64,000 nucleotides of DNA from Rhodobiaceae bacterium. GTDB lineage: Bacteria > Pseudomonadota > Alphaproteobacteria > Rhizobiales > Tepidamorphaceae. Position 1 is the first letter of the stretch, and the number at the start of each line of letters is the position of its first letter. The stretch spans positions 186,001-250,000 of the forward strand of contig JACKJK010000004.1 of the NCBI GenBank assembly GCA_020637985.1. Reading direction: 5' to 3'. Below the pieces are notes generated by a model. That model was not told the DNA's origin, searched no databases, and saw nothing but the letters and a program-made list of their open reading frames with translations. The position numbers and the translations under genes were made by a program. This document shows, one piece after another, positions 43,797 through 52,546 of this stretch.

Positions 43797-43883
43797 GCGA
43801 AATGCCTTGGCGCGCCGCGGGACCTGGTTCCGCGGCGCGGCTTCGCGTCCGTGGCCGCTTCGCCGATCGAGGCAGAGCCGTTC

Positions 43884-44474
43884 ATGGCACAGACCGGAAC
43901 CTTGCTCGTCGGCCTGGGCAATCCCGGCGCCCGCTATGCCGGCAATCGCCATAACGTCGGCTTCATGGCCGTCGAGGCGATCGCCGCGCGCCATCGCCTG
44001 CCGCCGTGGCGCAAGCGCTTTCTCGGTGCGTTCACCGACGGTCCGGTCAACGGTGGGCGCGCCTACGTGCTGTTGCCGGGAACCTACATGAACGAATCCG
44101 GTAATGCCGTTGCGCAGGCGATGAACTACTTCCGGCTGACGCCTGCCGATGTCGTGGTCTTCCACGACGAGCTGGACCTCGCGCCGGGCAAGGTGCGCGT
44201 CAAGACCGGTGGCGGGGCTGCCGGCAACAATGGCATCCGCTCGATCATCGCCCATATCGGTGCCGAGTTCCGCCGCGTGCGCATCGGCATCGGACACCCC
44301 GGCCACAAGAACGCGGTGCAGCCCTGGGTGCTGGGCGACTTCTCCAAGGGCGAACGCGAATGGCTGGCCCCCCTGCTCGACGCGATCGCCGACAATGCCG
44401 ACCGGCTCGTTGCCGGCGACGACTCCAATTTCATGAACCGCGTGGCGCTGGCCACGGGCAGCCAGGACGGCTGA
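43884..44474 (+). CDS. pth: Peptidyl-tRNA hydrolase
   Basis: 196 residues. It releases peptides from peptidyl-tRNA lost by stalled ribosomes. LLVGLGNPGARYAGNRHNVGFMAVE carries the catalytic His in the HNVGF motif. PGTYMNESGNAV and VFHDELDLAPGKVRVKTGGGAAGNNGIRSI are the other signatures. The ATG at 43884 was chosen, with GAGGCAGAG upstream; a GTG at 43851 would add 11 residues. It is second in rplY-pth-ychF. Confidence 0.97.
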   Translation: MAQTGTLLVGLGNPGARYAGNRHNVGFMAVEAIAARHRLPPWRKRFLGAFTDGPVNGGRAYVLLPGTYMNESGNAVAQAMNYFRLTPADVVVFHDELDLAPGKVRVKTGGGAAGNNGIRSIIAHIGAEFRRVRIGIGHPGHKNAVQPWVLGDFSKGEREWLAPLLDAIADNADRLVAGDDSNFMNRVALATGSQDG

Positions 44475-44508
44475 ACCGGCGGCACCACAAATCTCGCGAG
44501 GCAAGTCC

Positions 44509-45606
44509 ATGGGCTTCAAATGTGGCATCGTCGGCCTGCCCAACGTCGGCAAGTCGACCCTCTTCAACGCGCTGACGCAGACCGCGGCGGCGCAGGCCGC
44601 CAACTACCCCTTCTGCACCATCGAGCCGAACGTCGGCGAGGTCGCGGTCCCCGACCCGCGCCTCGACAGGCTCGCAGCCATAGCGAAGTCCGCCGAGGAA
44701 ATTCCCACCCGCCTCACCTTCGTCGACATCGCAGGCCTGGTGCGTGGCGCCTCCAAGGGCGAGGGCCTCGGCAACCAGTTCCTCGCCCACATCCGCGAGG
44801 TCGACGCCATTGCCTACGTGCTGCGCTGCTTCGAGGACGATGACATCACCCACGTCGAGGGCCGCATCGACCCGCTGGCCGACGCCGAGACCATCGAGAC
44901 CGAGTTGATGCTCGCCGACCTCGAAAGCCTCGAGAAGCGCGTCGGCGCGCTCGAAAAGAAGGTCCGCGGCGGCGACAAGGAAGCCAAGCTCGCCTTGGCG
45001 CTGATCGAGCGCGCGCTGCCGCTGCTGCGCGAGGGCCGGCCGGCACGCCTCGTGGAACGCAGCGAGGAAGAAGAACCCGCGTTCCGCGCCCTCAACCTGC
45101 TGACTTCAAAGCCGGTCGTCTACGTCTGCAACGTCGACGAGGCGAGCGCGGCCACGGGAAACGACTTTTCCCGCTCGGTGGAAGCCCGCGCTGCCGGAGA
45201 AGGCGCGGTGACGGTCGTCATCTCCGCGCGCATCGAGGCCGAGATCGCCCTGCTGCCGGAAGCCGAACGCGCCGAGTACCTGGACGCGATCGGCCTGGAA
45301 CGGCCGGGTCTCGACCAGCTCATCCGCGCCGGCTACGAACTGCTCGGCCTCATCACCTACTTCACCGTCGGCCCGAAGGAAGCCCGCGCCTGGACCATCG
45401 AGAAGGGCACCCGCGCGCCGCAGGCAGCCGGTGTCATCCATACCGATTTCGAGAAGGGCTTCATCCGCGCCGAGACCATCGCCTACGACGATTTCGTCGC
45501 CTGCGGCGGCGAGACGGCGGCCAAGGATGCCGGCAAGATGCGGCTCGAAGGCAAGGACTACGTGGTGCGCGACGGCGACGTGATGCACTTCCGCTTCGCC
45601 AACTGA
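44509..45606 (+). CDS. ychF: Ribosome-binding ATPase YchF
   Basis: 365 residues. An OBG-family P-loop protein that prefers ATP, binds ribosomes and responds to oxidative stress. G1 is GLPNVGKST (residues 8-16), YPFCTIEPNVG is the switch I region, and DIAGLVRGASKGEGLGNQFLAHIREVDAI is G3 with its extension. A coiled-coil insert lies near 130-200, and the TGS domain at the C-terminus includes LITYFTVGPKEARAWTI. Length normal. ATG at 44509. Confidence 0.97.
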   Translation: MGFKCGIVGLPNVGKSTLFNALTQTAAAQAANYPFCTIEPNVGEVAVPDPRLDRLAAIAKSAEEIPTRLTFVDIAGLVRGASKGEGLGNQFLAHIREVDAIAYVLRCFEDDDITHVEGRIDPLADAETIETELMLADLESLEKRVGALEKKVRGGDKEAKLALALIERALPLLREGRPARLVERSEEEEPAFRALNLLTSKPVVYVCNVDEASAATGNDFSRSVEARAAGEGAVTVVISARIEAEIALLPEAERAEYLDAIGLERPGLDQLIRAGYELLGLITYFTVGPKEARAWTIEKGTRAPQAAGVIHTDFEKGFIRAETIAYDDFVACGGETAAKDAGKMRLEGKDYVVRDGDVMHFRFAN

Positions 45607-45621
45607 GGGTCCGGGCCGTCC

Positions 45622-46065
45622 ATGCAGCACTTCGAGGACTTCCCCGTCGGCGAGGTCATCCGCTTCGGCTCCTGCGCGGTGACGGTCGAGGATATCGAAA
45701 CCTTTGCACGCGAGTTCGATCCCGGCGTTCTTGCCGACGGCTATCCCGGACACGATGCTGAAAGAGGCGCTCCCGCATCCGCCTGGCATGTCTGCGCGCT
45801 GATGATGCGCATGATCTGCGACGCCTACGTGCTGGAGGCGGCAAGCCTCGGCGCGCCCGGCATCGAGCACCTGGAATGGGAAGCGCCCGTCTACGCCGGA
45901 GACACCCTCTCTGTCCAGCGCACGACGCTCGATGCGCGCCGGTCGCGCTCGCGCCCCGATCTTGGCCTGGTGCATTTCCGCTTCGAAGTGTTTGGCCACG
46001 ACGGCGTTCGCCGTCTCGTCGGCGAGAACTGGGCGATGTTCGCAACCCGCGAGGCCGCCGCATGA
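45622..46065 (+). CDS. MaoC-like (R)-hydratase protein, first of a pair
   Basis: 147 residues with a hot-dog fold. The MaoC hydratase region has EDIETFAREFDPGVLADGYPGHD where the usual catalytic Asp and His (D-x4-H) would lie, so Asp is kept and His is displaced. WHVCALMMRMICD and APVYAGDTLSVQRTTLDARRSRSRPDLG follow. It probably forms a heterodimer with the next gene product, in which the catalytic motif is complete. ATG at 45622. Its stop overlaps the next start by 4 bases. Confidence 0.85.
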   Translation: MQHFEDFPVGEVIRFGSCAVTVEDIETFAREFDPGVLADGYPGHDAERGAPASAWHVCALMMRMICDAYVLEAASLGAPGIEHLEWEAPVYAGDTLSVQRTTLDARRSRSRPDLGLVHFRFEVFGHDGVRRLVGENWAMFATREAAA

Positions 46066-46511
46066 GCGCCGCCCCCCGGCCGATCCGCGAAGGCGATGCC
46101 TTCGACCTCGCCACGCATGTCTTCACGGCCGACGAGATCGTCGCCTTCGCCAGCCGCTTCGATCCGCAGCCCTTTCATCTCGAAGATGACGCCGCGCGCG
46201 CCATGCACTTCGGCAGGCTTTCGGCGAGCGGCTGGCACTCCGCCGCGCTGTTCGTCAGGCTCTTTTCGCAGGCTCTGGCGCGCGAGCATGTCCGTGCAAG
46301 GCTCGGACCCTGGCAGCGCATCCATGCGTTGCGCTGGCTGAAACCGGCACGCCTCGGCGACGCGTTCGCATTCACGGCGAAGATCACCGGCCTTGCCGCG
46401 GACAGGGATCGCGTTGGCTGGCAGATCGCCACCGTACACGGCGAAGGAATGAACCAGCTCGGCGAACTGGCCTTCGTGCTGAATGCCGACGTGCTGATCT
46501 TCAACGGCTGA
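46062..46511 (+). CDS. MaoC-like (R)-hydratase protein, second of a pair
   Basis: 149 residues with a hot-dog fold. FTADEIVAFASRFDPQPFHLEDDAAR contains the complete catalytic motif D-P-Q-P-F-H. FGRLSASGWHSAALFVRLFS and a C-terminal strand region follow. It would hydrate trans-2-enoyl-CoA-type substrates. It starts within the stop codon of the preceding paralogue (ATGA), so the two are co-translated and likely assemble together. The exact substrate is unknown. Confidence 0.88.
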   Translation: MSAAPRPIREGDAFDLATHVFTADEIVAFASRFDPQPFHLEDDAARAMHFGRLSASGWHSAALFVRLFSQALAREHVRARLGPWQRIHALRWLKPARLGDAFAFTAKITGLAADRDRVGWQIATVHGEGMNQLGELAFVLNADVLIFNG

Positions 46512-46563
46512 AGCACAACAGACCCGCGGGCCCGGCGTTCGCAACGACACGGTATCTGCCGCT

Positions 46564-47109
46564 TCAGTGCCCTGCGAATTCGACCAGCGTGCGCACCGGC
46601 ACGCCGAGCGCCTCGACCTTCGCCCGTCCGCCAAGGTCCGGCAGGTCAATGACGAAACACGCCGCGACGACCTCGGCACCGATGTCCTGCATCAGCCGCG
46701 TCGCGGCCTCCGCCGTGCCGCCGGTGGCGATCAGGTCGTCGACCAGGATCACCCGCTCGCCGGGTGCTATGGCGTCCTTGTGCATCTCCATCTCGTCGAT
46801 GCCGTATTCCAGGCTGTAGGCGATCGTCACCGTCTCGTGCGGCAGCTTGCCCTTCTTGCGGATCGGCACGAAGCCGGCGGATAGCTGGTGCGCCACCGCC
46901 CCGCCGAGAATGAAGCCGCGCGCCTCGATGCCGGCGACCTTGTCGATCTTGGAGCCCGCCCACGGCTGCACCAGTTCGTCCACCGCGCGGCGAAAGGCCT
47001 GCGCGTTGCCGAGCAGCGTGGTGATGTCGCGGAACATGATGCCCGGCTTTGGATAGTCCGGAATGGTCCGGATCGTGTCCTTGATGTTCAATGGATTCCC
47101 CCAGTCCAT
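46564..47109 (-). CDS. apt: Adenine phosphoribosyltransferase
   Basis: 181 residues. It salvages adenine to AMP with PRPP. Signatures: IRTIPDYPKPGIMFRDITTLLG at the N-terminus, GIEARGFILGG, the flexible-loop region PIRKKGKLPHETVTIAYSLEYG, and the PRPP-binding loop VILVDDLIATGGTAEAA. The ATG at 47109 was chosen (length near the usual 180), with GAGG about 9 bases before it. It lies downstream of mtnP on the same strand; mtnP releases adenine, so the two steps are linked. Confidence 0.97.
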   Translation of the reverse strand: MDWGNPLNIKDTIRTIPDYPKPGIMFRDITTLLGNAQAFRRAVDELVQPWAGSKIDKVAGIEARGFILGGAVAHQLSAGFVPIRKKGKLPHETVTIAYSLEYGIDEMEMHKDAIAPGERVILVDDLIATGGTAEAATRLMQDIGAEVVAACFVIDLPDLGGRAKVEALGVPVRTLVEFAGH

Positions 47110-47248
47110 GAAAGCCTCGCCGGCCACCGGCCCGTCTGGCAGGTCAGCCGAACATCACTATCGTGTCATGCATCGCCAGCCAAGGCGGCGCTGCCATGAT
47201 CGAGGGCGGCATGATGCACTTCGGCAGGTAGCCCTGGCCGGCCGACGC

Positions 47249-48127
47249 TCAGCCCGCTGCAAGCACGCGCCCGGCCACCGCGTCGAGTTTTGCCAACAGC
47301 GCCGGGTCGCGCTTGTCGGGGGCTGTCAGGATCGCCGTATCCAGCGCCCGGTCGGAGCTGATCGGGCAGGTCTCGTGTTCGGCGGGAAAGGCTTCCGCCA
47401 GAGCCTGTACCAACGCCTTGGCGTTGGACGAGTTCTGCGCCAGCACCCGCAGGATCTCCGGCACGTCCACCTCTCCGTGCTCCGGGTGCCAGCAGTCGTA
47501 GTCGGTGACCATGGCGACGCTGGCGTAGCAGAGCTCCGCCTCGCGCGCGAGCTTGGCTTCCGGCATGTTTGTCATGCCGATCACGTCGCACCCCCACGAC
47601 CGGTAGAGCTGCGATTCCGCATATGTCGAGAACTGCGGACCTTCCATCGCGAGATAGGTGCCTCCGCGCACGTGGTCGATATTGCACGCCCGTACAGCCG
47701 CTTCGACGCGATCGGCAAGCCGCGGGCTGACCGGATGTGCGAGCGACACATGCGCCACGCAGCCTGCACCGAAGAAGCTGGAGATGCGCCCGCGCGTGCG
47801 GTCGATGAACTGGTCGACGAGCACGAAGGTGCCAGGCGAAAGCTCCTCCCTGAACGAGCCGCACGCCGAGATCGACACCAGGTCCGTGACACCGACACGC
47901 TTCAGCGCATCGATGTTGGCGCGGTAGTTGATGTCGGATGGCGGAATGCGGTGGCCAACGCCATGGCGCGGCAGGAACACCACGTCCGTGCCGCCGATGC
48001 TGCCGAAGACGAGACGGTCGGACGGTTCGCCCCACGGCGTCGACACCGTCTCGGCGCGCTTGTTCTCCAGGCACTCCATGTCATAGAGCCCCGAGCCCCC
48101 GATGATGCCGAGAACGGCTTTGGTCAT
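47249..48127 (-). CDS. mtnP: S-methyl-5'-thioadenosine phosphorylase
   Basis: 292 residues. It cleaves methylthioadenosine to adenine and 5-methylthioribose-1-phosphate in methionine salvage. AVLGIIGGSGLYDMECLEN, RHGVGHRIPPSDINYRANIDAL, ISACGSFREELSPGTFVLVDQFIDRT and MEGPQFSTYAESQLYRSWGCDVIGMTNMPEAKLAREAE match the family. NMPEA distinguishes MTAP from PNP. ATG at 48127. It is followed by apt, which recycles the adenine product. Confidence 0.96.
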   Translation of the reverse strand: MTKAVLGIIGGSGLYDMECLENKRAETVSTPWGEPSDRLVFGSIGGTDVVFLPRHGVGHRIPPSDINYRANIDALKRVGVTDLVSISACGSFREELSPGTFVLVDQFIDRTRGRISSFFGAGCVAHVSLAHPVSPRLADRVEAAVRACNIDHVRGGTYLAMEGPQFSTYAESQLYRSWGCDVIGMTNMPEAKLAREAELCYASVAMVTDYDCWHPEHGEVDVPEILRVLAQNSSNAKALVQALAEAFPAEHETCPISSDRALDTAILTAPDKRDPALLAKLDAVAGRVLAAG

Positions 48128-48143
48128 GTCATCCTCCCGACAA

Positions 48144-48175
48144 AGCAAAACGGCCGGCGCTTTGGCACCGGCCGT
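48144..48175 (-). terminator. Terminator of the petABC operon
   Basis: On the minus strand ACGGCCGG / CCGGCCGT forms a perfect 8-bp stem with a 10-base loop, followed by TTTTGCTTTG. It lies 26 bases after the petC stop codon and ends the bc1 operon before mtnP. Confidence 0.85.
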
Positions 48176-48200
48176 CGTTGTTCTCTCGTAGCCGAACCCG

Positions 48201-49016
48201 TCAGTGTTCGACGTTGCGCCATACCTGCTTCTTGGTGAAGTACATCAGCCCGGCGAAGACGATCAGGAAGATCGTCACCTGCAGGCCCATGCGCTTGCGC
48301 TCCACCAGCTTCGGCTCGGCCGCCCAAGTCATGAACGAGACGACATCGCGCGCGTACTGCTCCACCGTCATCGGCGAGCCGTCGGTGTAGTCGACAGCCT
48401 CCTCGGAGAGCGGCGGCGCCATGGCGATCTGGTGGCCCGCGAAGTAGTCGTTGTAGTACATCCCTTCGCGCAGCTCGACGCCGTGCGGCGGCTCCTCGTG
48501 GTAGCCGGTCAGCAGACCGTAGATGTAGTTGGCCCCGTTCGGGCGCGCCTTGACGAGAACCGAGAAGTCCGGCGGCAGGGCGCCGTTGTTGGAGGCGCGC
48601 GCCGCGTTGTCGTTGGCAAACGGGCTGACGAAGGAATCGAACGGCTTGCCGTCGCGCTCGAACATGTCGCCGTCTTCGTTCGGCCCGTCGGTCACCTGGT
48701 ATTCAGCCGCCAGCACCTTGACCTGCTCCTCGGTGAAGCCCGGCCCGCCCGGCTCCGCCAGGTTGCGGAACTTGACCAGCTTCATCGAATGGCAGTTGGC
48801 GCAGACTTCCTTGTAGACCTGGTAGCCACGCTGCAGCTGGGCAGGGTCGAACTTGCCGAACGGCCCGTCGAAGGTCCACGACTCCGACGGCAGCGCGACC
48901 GCCTCGCCGGAAGCCTGTGCCGGTCCGGCGAAGCCGGCGGCGAGCACGGCGGCAATGGCGGACGCCGCAAGCCCTGCCGCAAGGCCACGGATCGTGTTGA
49001 GGGCGCGTGATTTCAT
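48201..49016 (-). CDS. petC: Cytochrome c1 of the bc1 complex
   Basis: 271 residues. Signal peptide about 1-33 (ending GPAQAS). The haem c attachment motif VCANCH lies at residues 71-76 and the axial Met is in IAMAPPL. The C-terminal anchor is QVTIFLIVFAGLMYFTKKQVW. It passes electrons from the Rieske protein to soluble cytochrome c. ATG at 49016, with GGAG about 9 bases upstream. Last gene of petABC. In many alphaproteobacteria cytochrome b and c1 are separate as here; in Bradyrhizobium they form one fused precursor. Confidence 0.97.
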   Translation of the reverse strand: MKSRALNTIRGLAAGLAASAIAAVLAAGFAGPAQASGEAVALPSESWTFDGPFGKFDPAQLQRGYQVYKEVCANCHSMKLVKFRNLAEPGGPGFTEEQVKVLAAEYQVTDGPNEDGDMFERDGKPFDSFVSPFANDNAARASNNGALPPDFSVLVKARPNGANYIYGLLTGYHEEPPHGVELREGMYYNDYFAGHQIAMAPPLSEEAVDYTDGSPMTVEQYARDVVSFMTWAAEPKLVERKRMGLQVTIFLIVFAGLMYFTKKQVWRNVEH

Positions 49017-49044
49017 CTTTGTTCGCTCCAGGATCGACATGGCC

Positions 49045-50316
49045 CTACCCGCGGCTTTCCGGCGCAGCGGCAGCCTCGGCGGGCTTGCCGCCGCCCCCCT
49101 TCTTGAGGACGGATTCCGAAATGCTGGCCGGCAGCGGCTTGGGCGTCTCGAACAGCCCGAGCAGCGGCAGGATCACCAGGAAATGCAGGAAGTAGTAACC
49201 GGTCAGGATGCGCGCGGCGATGACATAGCCGCCCTCGGCAGGCTTGCCGCCAAGGTACGTCAGGCCGACGCACACCAGCACGAGCACCCAGAAGAACTGC
49301 TTGTACAGCGGCCGGAAGGTCGCGGACCGCACCTTCGACGTGTCGAGCCACGGCAGGATGAACAGCACGCCGATCGAGGCGAACATCGCCAGCACGCCGC
49401 CGAGCTTGTCGGGAATGGCGCGCAGGATCGCGTAGAACGGCAGGAAGTACCATTCCGGCACGATATGCGCCGGCGTCACCATCGGGTTGGCCGGGATGTA
49501 GTTGTCAGGGTGGCCGAGCATGTTGGGCGCGTAGAACACGAAGCCCAGGAAGAAAAGCATGAAGACCACGATCGCGAACAGGTCCTTGATCGTGTAGTAG
49601 GGGTGGAACGGTAGGGTATCCTTGCCGGTCTTCACTTCCACGCCGGTCGGATTGTTGTTGCCCGGAACGTGCAGCGCCCACACGTGCAGCACGACGATCG
49701 CGAAGATCACGAACGGCAGCAGGTAGTGCAGCGAGAAGAAGCGGTTCAGCGTCGGGTTGCCGACCGCAAACCCGCCCCACAGCCACTCCACGATCGTCGG
49801 CCCGACGATGGGTATCGCCGAGAACAGGTTGGTGATGACCGTCGCGCCCCAGAAGCTCATCTGCCCCCACGGCAGCACGTAGCCCATGAAGGCGGTCGCC
49901 ATCATCGCCAGCAGGATCAGCACGCCGAGCATCCACAGGATCTCGCGCGGCGCCTTGTAGGAGCCGTAGTAGAGACCGCGGAAGATGTGGATGTAGACCG
50001 CGATGAAGAAGAACGAGGCGCCGTTGGCGTGCAGGTAGCGCAGGAACCAGCCGTAGTTCACGTCGCGCATGATGTGCTCGACGGAATTGAACGCCATGTC
50101 GACGTGCGGCGTGTAGTGCATGGCGAGCACGATGCCCGACACCAGCTGCACGACGAGGCAGATCGCCGCGATGCCGCCGAAGGTCCACCAGTAGTTGAGA
50201 TTCTTCGGCGTCGGGAATTCGTGCAGCTGCTCGCGCACCAGGGAGATGAGCGGCAGGCGGCTGTCGAACCAGCGCACCACCGGGTTCTTGAAATGATAGG
50301 TCGAGTGACCGGCCAT
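49045..50316 (-). CDS. petB: Cytochrome b of the bc1 complex
   Basis: 423 residues and eight membrane helices. The four haem ligands align as His96, His110, His197 and His211. The Qo-site PEWY motif is in HIVPEWYFLPFYAILRAIPDKLGG, and GYVLPWGQMSFW is the cd1 region. It oxidises ubiquinol and is the core of proton translocation. An extra C-terminal tail (about 400-423) is Gly/Lys/Ala-rich. ATG at 50316. 23 bases separate it from petA and 28 from petC. Confidence 0.98.
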   Translation of the reverse strand: MAGHSTYHFKNPVVRWFDSRLPLISLVREQLHEFPTPKNLNYWWTFGGIAAICLVVQLVSGIVLAMHYTPHVDMAFNSVEHIMRDVNYGWFLRYLHANGASFFFIAVYIHIFRGLYYGSYKAPREILWMLGVLILLAMMATAFMGYVLPWGQMSFWGATVITNLFSAIPIVGPTIVEWLWGGFAVGNPTLNRFFSLHYLLPFVIFAIVVLHVWALHVPGNNNPTGVEVKTGKDTLPFHPYYTIKDLFAIVVFMLFFLGFVFYAPNMLGHPDNYIPANPMVTPAHIVPEWYFLPFYAILRAIPDKLGGVLAMFASIGVLFILPWLDTSKVRSATFRPLYKQFFWVLVLVCVGLTYLGGKPAEGGYVIAARILTGYYFLHFLVILPLLGLFETPKPLPASISESVLKKGGGGKPAEAAAAPESRG

Positions 50317-50339
50317 GATTGAAGGCTCCTTAGCGCGGA

Positions 50340-50894
50340 TCAGCCGATACGGATCGCCGTATCCGAAAGGAAGGTGTACTGCGGCACGTCGAGGTTGCGC
50401 GGCGCGGGACCCTTGCGGATGCGCCCGGCAGTGTCGTAGTGCGAGCCGTGGCACGGGCAGAACCAGCCGCCGAAATCGCCCTGCTGGCCGAGAGGCACGC
50501 AGCCAAGGTGCGTGCAGACGCCGATCATGACCAGCCACTCCGGCTTCTCGGCGCGGTTCTCGTCGGTCGCCGGCGTGCCGGCCGGCAGGTTGGCGTTCTC
50601 GGAATTCTGGTCCGGCAGGTCGTCGAGAGGAACGGCACGCGCCTCGTCGATTTCCTTCTGCGTGCGATGACGGATGAACACCGGCTTGCCGCGCCACAGC
50701 ACGGTGATCGCCGATCCCTCCTCGATCGCGTCGAGGTTGACCTCGATCGAGGCCAGCGCCTGGACGCTGGCGTCCGGGTTCATCTGGTCGACGAACGGCC
50801 AAACCGCCGCCGCCGTTCCCACGACGCCGACTGCAGCGGTTGCGATGTAAAGAAAATCCCGGCGGGTCGGTTCGCTCATGTCACTCGTTGCCAC
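50340..50894 (-). CDS. petA: Rieske iron-sulfur subunit of the bc1 complex
   Basis: 184 residues. The N-terminal twin-arginine signal/anchor is PTRRDFLYIATAAVGVVGTAAA. The 2Fe-2S ligands lie in CTHLGC (Cys127, His129) and CPCHGS (Cys146, His149). Cys132 and Cys148 form the conserved disulfide. It takes electrons from ubiquinol at the Qo site. A GTG at 50894 with AAGGA 11 bases upstream is preferred; the ATG at 50879 is the alternative. First gene of petABC; the operon promoter should lie in 50895-51236. Confidence 0.97.
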   Translation of the reverse strand: MATSDMSEPTRRDFLYIATAAVGVVGTAAAVWPFVDQMNPDASVQALASIEVNLDAIEEGSAITVLWRGKPVFIRHRTQKEIDEARAVPLDDLPDQNSENANLPAGTPATDENRAEKPEWLVMIGVCTHLGCVPLGQQGDFGGWFCPCHGSHYDTAGRIRKGPAPRNLDVPQYTFLSDTAIRIG

Positions 50895-51236
50895 GATTTA
50901 TCGATCCTTCCTGGAGGCGGCCCATGGCCGCGATCCCTGACAAATCTCATGGGTCAACCCCGGTCCCGCGCCAGGCACACTGTGCGTGCGCCCCAGCGCC
51001 AGGGACAAGCCCCGTCGCACCGCCGAATCGCGGCAAATCATGCCGCGGGCTTTCGCCCCGGGTTCCCCGCGCGCTTTCTTGCATCCCGCGCGCGCCTTGT
51101 CCAGTATCGCGCGGGCCCACGGCAGCAGTTTGTCGCGGCGCCACGGTGGACAATCCCGCGATAACGTCCCCGTGTCCCGGCTTGCTGGCTCGTCCCGCGC
51201 CTGCCCCGGCCCCGAACAAGGCTCGCGCAAGCCCCG
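50895..51236. other. Divergent intergenic region between petABC and trmL
   Basis: 342 bases, very C-rich on the plus strand. No coding frame is convincing. It should contain the petABC promoter on the minus strand and the trmL promoter on the plus strand. No obvious copy of the GATGATG motif of 30594-30714 was seen here. Confidence 0.5.
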
Positions 51237-51704
51237 ATGCGAATCGCCCTCTACCAGCCCGACATCCCGCAGAACACCGGCACGATCCTGCGCCTTGGCG
51301 CCTGCCTGTCGGTTCCCGTCGACATCATCGAACCCAGCGGCTTTCCGCTGTCGCACGCCAGCCTGAAGCGCGCCGGCATGGACTACCTCGCCCAGGTCGA
51401 CATGACGCGCCATGCCGACTATCCGCGCTTCCTGCACACGCTGCGCGCGCAACGCCGCCGCCTCATCCTGCTCACCACCCGCGCCGCGACGCCCTATTGC
51501 GATTTCACCTTCGCACCCACCGACACGCTGCTGCTCGGGCGCGAGAGCGCCGGCGTGCCCGACGAAGTGCACGCCGATGCCGACGCCGCGCTGACGATCC
51601 CCATGGCGCCGCCCATGCGCAGCCTCAACGTCGCGGTTGCCGCCGCGATGGTGCTCGGCGAGGCGCTGCGCCAGACGGCGATGTTCCCCGCGCCCGGCAA
51701 TTGA
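51237..51704 (+). CDS. trmL: tRNA (cytidine/uridine-34-2'-O)-methyltransferase
   Basis: 155 residues. A SPOUT-class enzyme that methylates the wobble ribose of tRNA-Leu. MRIALYQPDIPQNTGTILRLGAC is motif 1. LLGRESAGVPDEVHADADAALTIPM and MRSLNVAVAAAMVLGEALRQ are motifs 2 and 3 that form the trefoil knot and bind SAM. Length normal. ATG at 51237. A TetR gene starts 16 bases after its stop. Confidence 0.96.
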   Translation: MRIALYQPDIPQNTGTILRLGACLSVPVDIIEPSGFPLSHASLKRAGMDYLAQVDMTRHADYPRFLHTLRAQRRRLILLTTRAATPYCDFTFAPTDTLLLGRESAGVPDEVHADADAALTIPMAPPMRSLNVAVAAAMVLGEALRQTAMFPAPGN

Positions 51705-51720
51705 TGTAAGCCGTATTCAC

Positions 51721-52356
51721 ATGAGCTGGTCGAAGCACCATTCGCGCGGCAAGCGCGGCTATCACCACGGCAACCTGCGCGAGGCCCTGGTGCAGGCCGC
51801 GTTGTCGCTGATCGGCGAGCGCGGCTCCGAAGGCGTGACGCTGGCGGAAGCTGCCCGCATGGCCGGCGTCAGCGCCGCCGCCCCCTACCGCCATTTCAAG
51901 GACCGCGAGGCCCTGATGGCCGCCGTGGCGGCGGAAGGCTACGCGAAGTTCGCCGATGCCCTCGAAACGGCCTGGGGCGATGGCGGGCCCGATTGCTTCA
52001 AGGGGCTGGAGCGCATCGGCCGCGCCTACCTCGCCTTTGCGCGCGAGGAACCCGCCCTCTACGCCGCGATGTTCGAATCGAGCGTCGCGGTGGCCTCCGA
52101 CAGCGCGCTCCTCATCCAGGCCGACCGCGCCTTCGATGTCCTGCAGCGGGCCTGCGACCTGGTCCACGAAACCCTGCCCGCCGACCGCCGCGCGCCGGCG
52201 CGCATGATCGCGTTGCACGTGTGGGCGCTGGCGCATGGCATCGCCTCGCTGTTCGCCCGCGGCGATGCCGGCCGCCGGCCGATCCCCGTGCCGCCCGAGG
52301 ACCTGCTGGAGGCCGGCGTGCTGATCTATCTCTCCGGCCTCGGCCACGAAGCATAG
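51721..52356 (+). CDS. TetR family transcriptional regulator with WHG domain
   Basis: 211 residues. The helix-turn-helix (about 20-62) is ALVQAALSLIGERGSEGVTLAEAARMAGVSAAAPYRHFKDREALM. The C-terminal domain (about 90-205) with MIALHVWALAHGIASLF is the WHG-type ligand-binding core, named from its W-x-x-x-H-G motif. The basic N-terminus (SKHHSRGKRGYHHGN) is typical of this subgroup. Its target is not evident; the neighbours are trmL and a repeat. ATG at 51721, with ATGTAAGCCG before it. Confidence 0.9.
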   Translation: MSWSKHHSRGKRGYHHGNLREALVQAALSLIGERGSEGVTLAEAARMAGVSAAAPYRHFKDREALMAAVAAEGYAKFADALETAWGDGGPDCFKGLERIGRAYLAFAREEPALYAAMFESSVAVASDSALLIQADRAFDVLQRACDLVHETLPADRRAPARMIALHVWALAHGIASLFARGDAGRRPIPVPPEDLLEAGVLIYLSGLGHEA

Positions 52357-52383
52357 AGCGCGGAGACGTCAAACGGACCTCCA

Positions 52384-52476
52384 CTGTCGTTGCCGGGCTT
52401 GACCCGGCAATCCGGAAGCAACCGGCAATGCGTGCGGCCCTGGATGCCCGGGGCGGGCCCAGGCATGACGGAGAAG
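52384..52476. repeat. Palindromic intergenic repeat
   Basis: TTGCCGGG-cttga-CCCGGCAA (52390-52410) is a perfect hairpin followed by AATCCGGAAG. About 30 bases on lies a second imperfect palindrome (GGATGCCCGGGG, GGGCCCAGGCAT). The layout, a hairpin ending in GGCAATCCGG and a second one ending in CATGACGGAG, resembles alphaproteobacterial repeats of the same general class as 8830-9025, but with a different sequence. Confidence 0.55.
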
Positions 52477-52546
52477 AGCGCTCCACCCCACGGAAATTCC
52501 GTGCCCTCGTCTTGACACGCGGCCAGCGATCACCCACCTATGTGAA

